Below are positions 62,623 to 64,000 of a stretch of DNA of 64,000 nt, one piece after another. The notes below the pieces were generated by a model. The model was given only the letters and a program-made list of their open reading frames with translations. It did no database searches and was not told the origin of the DNA. The translations under genes and the position numbers were made by a program. Source of the DNA: Trichocoleus sp. (GTDB lineage Bacteria > Cyanobacteriota > Cyanobacteriia > Elainellales > Elainellaceae); the NCBI GenBank assembly GCA_036702865.1, contig DATNQD010000086.1:124001-188000 (forward strand), in the 5' to 3' direction. Each line of letters opens with the position of its first letter. Position 1 is the stretch's first letter.

Positions 62623-63729
62623 CTATTTGATAGAAGTGACCTTATCCTTCACTTTGCCGACTAAATCAGCATCGAGAGGAATATATCCCAGGTCGTTTGC
62701 CGCAGTAGTGCCGCTTGCTAGTGCCCAGTTAACTACATTCTTCAGCGCATCCCCTTTTGCTGCATCCTTGTATTCGGGGTAAAGTAGCAGCCAGGTCAAG
62801 GTTGAGATGGGGTAAGCGTCAGCACCTGTTGGATCAGGCACTTGCAGAGCAAAGTCAGCCGGAACTGTTTCACCCTTAAACGCTAAGGCACCTGCCTCAG
62901 GAGTGGGGGCAATAATTTTGCCAGATTTATTCTCGATCGCCGCCATCTTCAAGCCGTTTTCCTTGGCGTAGGAATATTCGGTATAACCAACTGAATTTGG
63001 CGTCTGCTGTACTTGCGCCGTTACCCCTTCATTTCCCTTGGCTCCAGTTCCAACGGGCCATTCAACTGATTTGTTCGCACCCGCTTTCCAATCTGGACAA
63101 GCTGCCTTCAGGTGATTGGTAAAGGCATAGGTTGTGCCACTACCATCAGAGCGGTGAACAAACTGAATTGCATCACCCGGCAACTTAGCCCCAGGATTCT
63201 TGGCGGCGATCGCCGGATCATTCCACTTTGTAATTCTTCCAGACACAATCCCGCAGTAAGCATCGCGAGAAAGCTGTAAGTTATCCACGCCATCCAGGTT
63301 ATAAGCAAAGACAACGCTGCCGCCTGTCATGGGAACCTGAACTGGATCAGCACCGTACTTTTCATTGAACTTGGCTCGCTCTTCACTCTTAAGGGGCGCG
63401 TCACTTGCGCCAAAATCTACTGTCCCTGCCAAAAACTGTTCAACGCCAGCTCCACTCCCAACAGACTGATAACTAATCTGGGTACTGGGGTTTTCTTTGT
63501 TGTAGTCAGCAAACCACCGCTGATAAAGCGGAGCCGGGAAAGAGGCACCAGCACCACTTAAAGTTACGGCAGAACCCCCTCCCGCTGCTGGGCTTGCGGC
63601 ACCTGGAGCAGCCGTATTTGCAGAAGGACCTTCGGTCGTTGAAGGGGCGCAAGAAACTGCAAACCCCAAAGAAATTGCCGTCAGAGAAGCTAAAACGGCG
63701 CGACGCTTAAAACGTGATTGGGATGTCAT
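62623..63729 (-). CDS. pstS: Phosphate-binding lipoprotein PstS
   Basis: A 368-residue exported binding protein. The N-terminus has Lys/Arg residues, a hydrophobic stretch and a lipobox Cys27 (FAVSC), followed by an Ala/Gly/Pro-rich linker. Family signs are LSGAGASFPAPLYQRWF, YQSVGSGAGVEQF, DFGASDAPL, and HRSDGSGTTYAFTNHL. It captures phosphate outside the membrane and passes it to PstC/PstA. It is the first gene of the pst cluster. Confidence 0.97.
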   Translation of the reverse strand: MTSQSRFKRRAVLASLTAISLGFAVSCAPSTTEGPSANTAAPGAASPAAGGGSAVTLSGAGASFPAPLYQRWFADYNKENPSTQISYQSVGSGAGVEQFLAGTVDFGASDAPLKSEERAKFNEKYGADPVQVPMTGGSVVFAYNLDGVDNLQLSRDAYCGIVSGRITKWNDPAIAAKNPGAKLPGDAIQFVHRSDGSGTTYAFTNHLKAACPDWKAGANKSVEWPVGTGAKGNEGVTAQVQQTPNSVGYTEYSYAKENGLKMAAIENKSGKIIAPTPEAGALAFKGETVPADFALQVPDPTGADAYPISTLTWLLLYPEYKDAAKGDALKNVVNWALASGTTAANDLGYIPLDADLVGKVKDKVTSIK

Positions 63730-64000
63730 GAGCTCACTCAGAATGAAGATACTTCGCTATCGATTCGCAAGCATCCTACTGTTTCAGAATGAAGAACTGG
63801 TTAATATTTCAGTTAAGAAAAGTTTATCTCTCTGAAAAACAAATATTTTTAAGTCTTTCTATAGATCTTTCTATCGATGAGATGTCACTTGTCTCATTTT
63901 TATCTAGTGCTTTACATCTCTCTGTAGTTAGAAGCAATCAATCCAGACCGATCGCGTGAGTAAAGCCTACAAACCCGGACTACTTCAGCAAACTCGGTAG
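63730..64000. other. Upstream flank of pstS
   Basis: About 270 bases up to the window edge with no gene. It includes the possible Pho box at 63788-63817. Confidence 0.5.
63788..63817 (-). promoter_or_regulatory. Candidate Pho box upstream of pstS
   Basis: On the - strand three TTAAC-like units stand in line: CTTAACT, ATTAACC and CTTCATT, spaced 12 and 11 bases, 60-90 bases before the pstS start. Cyanobacterial PhoB/SphR sites are direct repeats like CTTAACCT at 11-base spacing, so the match is partial. Confidence 0.45.

Noticed and set aside
1-64000. CRISPR array, prophage or insertion sequence
   Set aside because: No regularly spaced repeats, no integrase or transposase genes and no terminal inverted repeats were seen.

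Overview
The window is a stretch of cyanobacterial chromosome. The organism-level evidence is the set of lineage-typical genes: CP12 (Calvin cycle switch), CrtH (carotene cis-trans isomerase), MenB (phylloquinone), a Psb28-type photosystem II protein, a PAM68-like photosystem assembly factor next to rpsO, and several proteins of families known mainly from cyanobacteria (DUF4336, DUF1400, Npun_F0813-like, HetZ-related-like). GCGATCGC (HIP1-type) octamers are also scattered through it. A filamentous, Leptolyngbya-like cyanobacterium would fit, but the genus cannot be fixed from the sequence. No insertion sequence, prophage or CRISPR array was seen, and coding texture is uniform.

Layout. 1-2.0 kb: the tail of a CheW-like gene, an O-methyltransferase and a DUF1330 gene. 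2.3-7.7 kb: a complete fructose phosphotransferase operon, fruB-fruK-fruA in transcription order, whose first protein fuses EIIA, HPr and Enzyme I, so the route from PEP to fructose 1,6-bisphosphate is encoded in one unit. 8-9.2 kb: DUF4336. 9.7-15.1 kb: a sensory block with an ethylene-receptor-type hybrid histidine kinase (+ strand) facing a second kinase (- strand) that carries a cyanobacteriochrome-like GAF and a degenerate receiver. 15.8-20.1 kb: a short Crp-family regulator, a patatin phospholipase with an inserted membrane hairpin, and a GTPase with a DUF697-like membrane tail.

20.2-22.7 kb: methionine ABC importer metQ-metN-metI. 23-26.4 kb: chromate transporter, Mqo-like malate:quinone oxidoreductase and CP12. 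26.9-31.6 kb: two secreted DUF1400 proteins, HU, a metzincin protease and a DoxX protein. 32.4-37.4 kb: a deaminase divergent from an orphan DNA methyltransferase, a repeat protein, menB, metF and a cupin. 37.5-41.3 kb: a secreted protein, an animal-type alpha-amylase, a Crp-family regulator, a pentapeptide-repeat protein and tRNA-Arg(TCT). 41.6-50.2 kb: cyanobacterial conserved genes, crtH, a MATE exporter, a K+ channel and rpsO-PAM68. 50.3-58.6 kb: a PilB-like protein that stops before the ATPase domain, a HetZ-related-like HTH protein, a phytol/polyprenol kinase, Psb28, a TIGR01777 epimerase, a roughly 1 kb AT-rich interval without genes, and a coupled HAD phosphatase/alpha-beta hydrolase pair. 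58.8-63.7 kb: the phosphate importer pstS-(cNMP protein)-pstC-pstA-pstB with a possible Pho box.

Most genes are ordinary housekeeping or physiological genes. The points most worth a second look are the neighbouring ethylene and bilin-type sensors, the self-contained fructose PTS, the patatin-GTPase pair, the ATPase-less PilB relative, and two places where good intrinsic terminators have no gene in front of them (24.4 kb on +, 26.5 kb on -).
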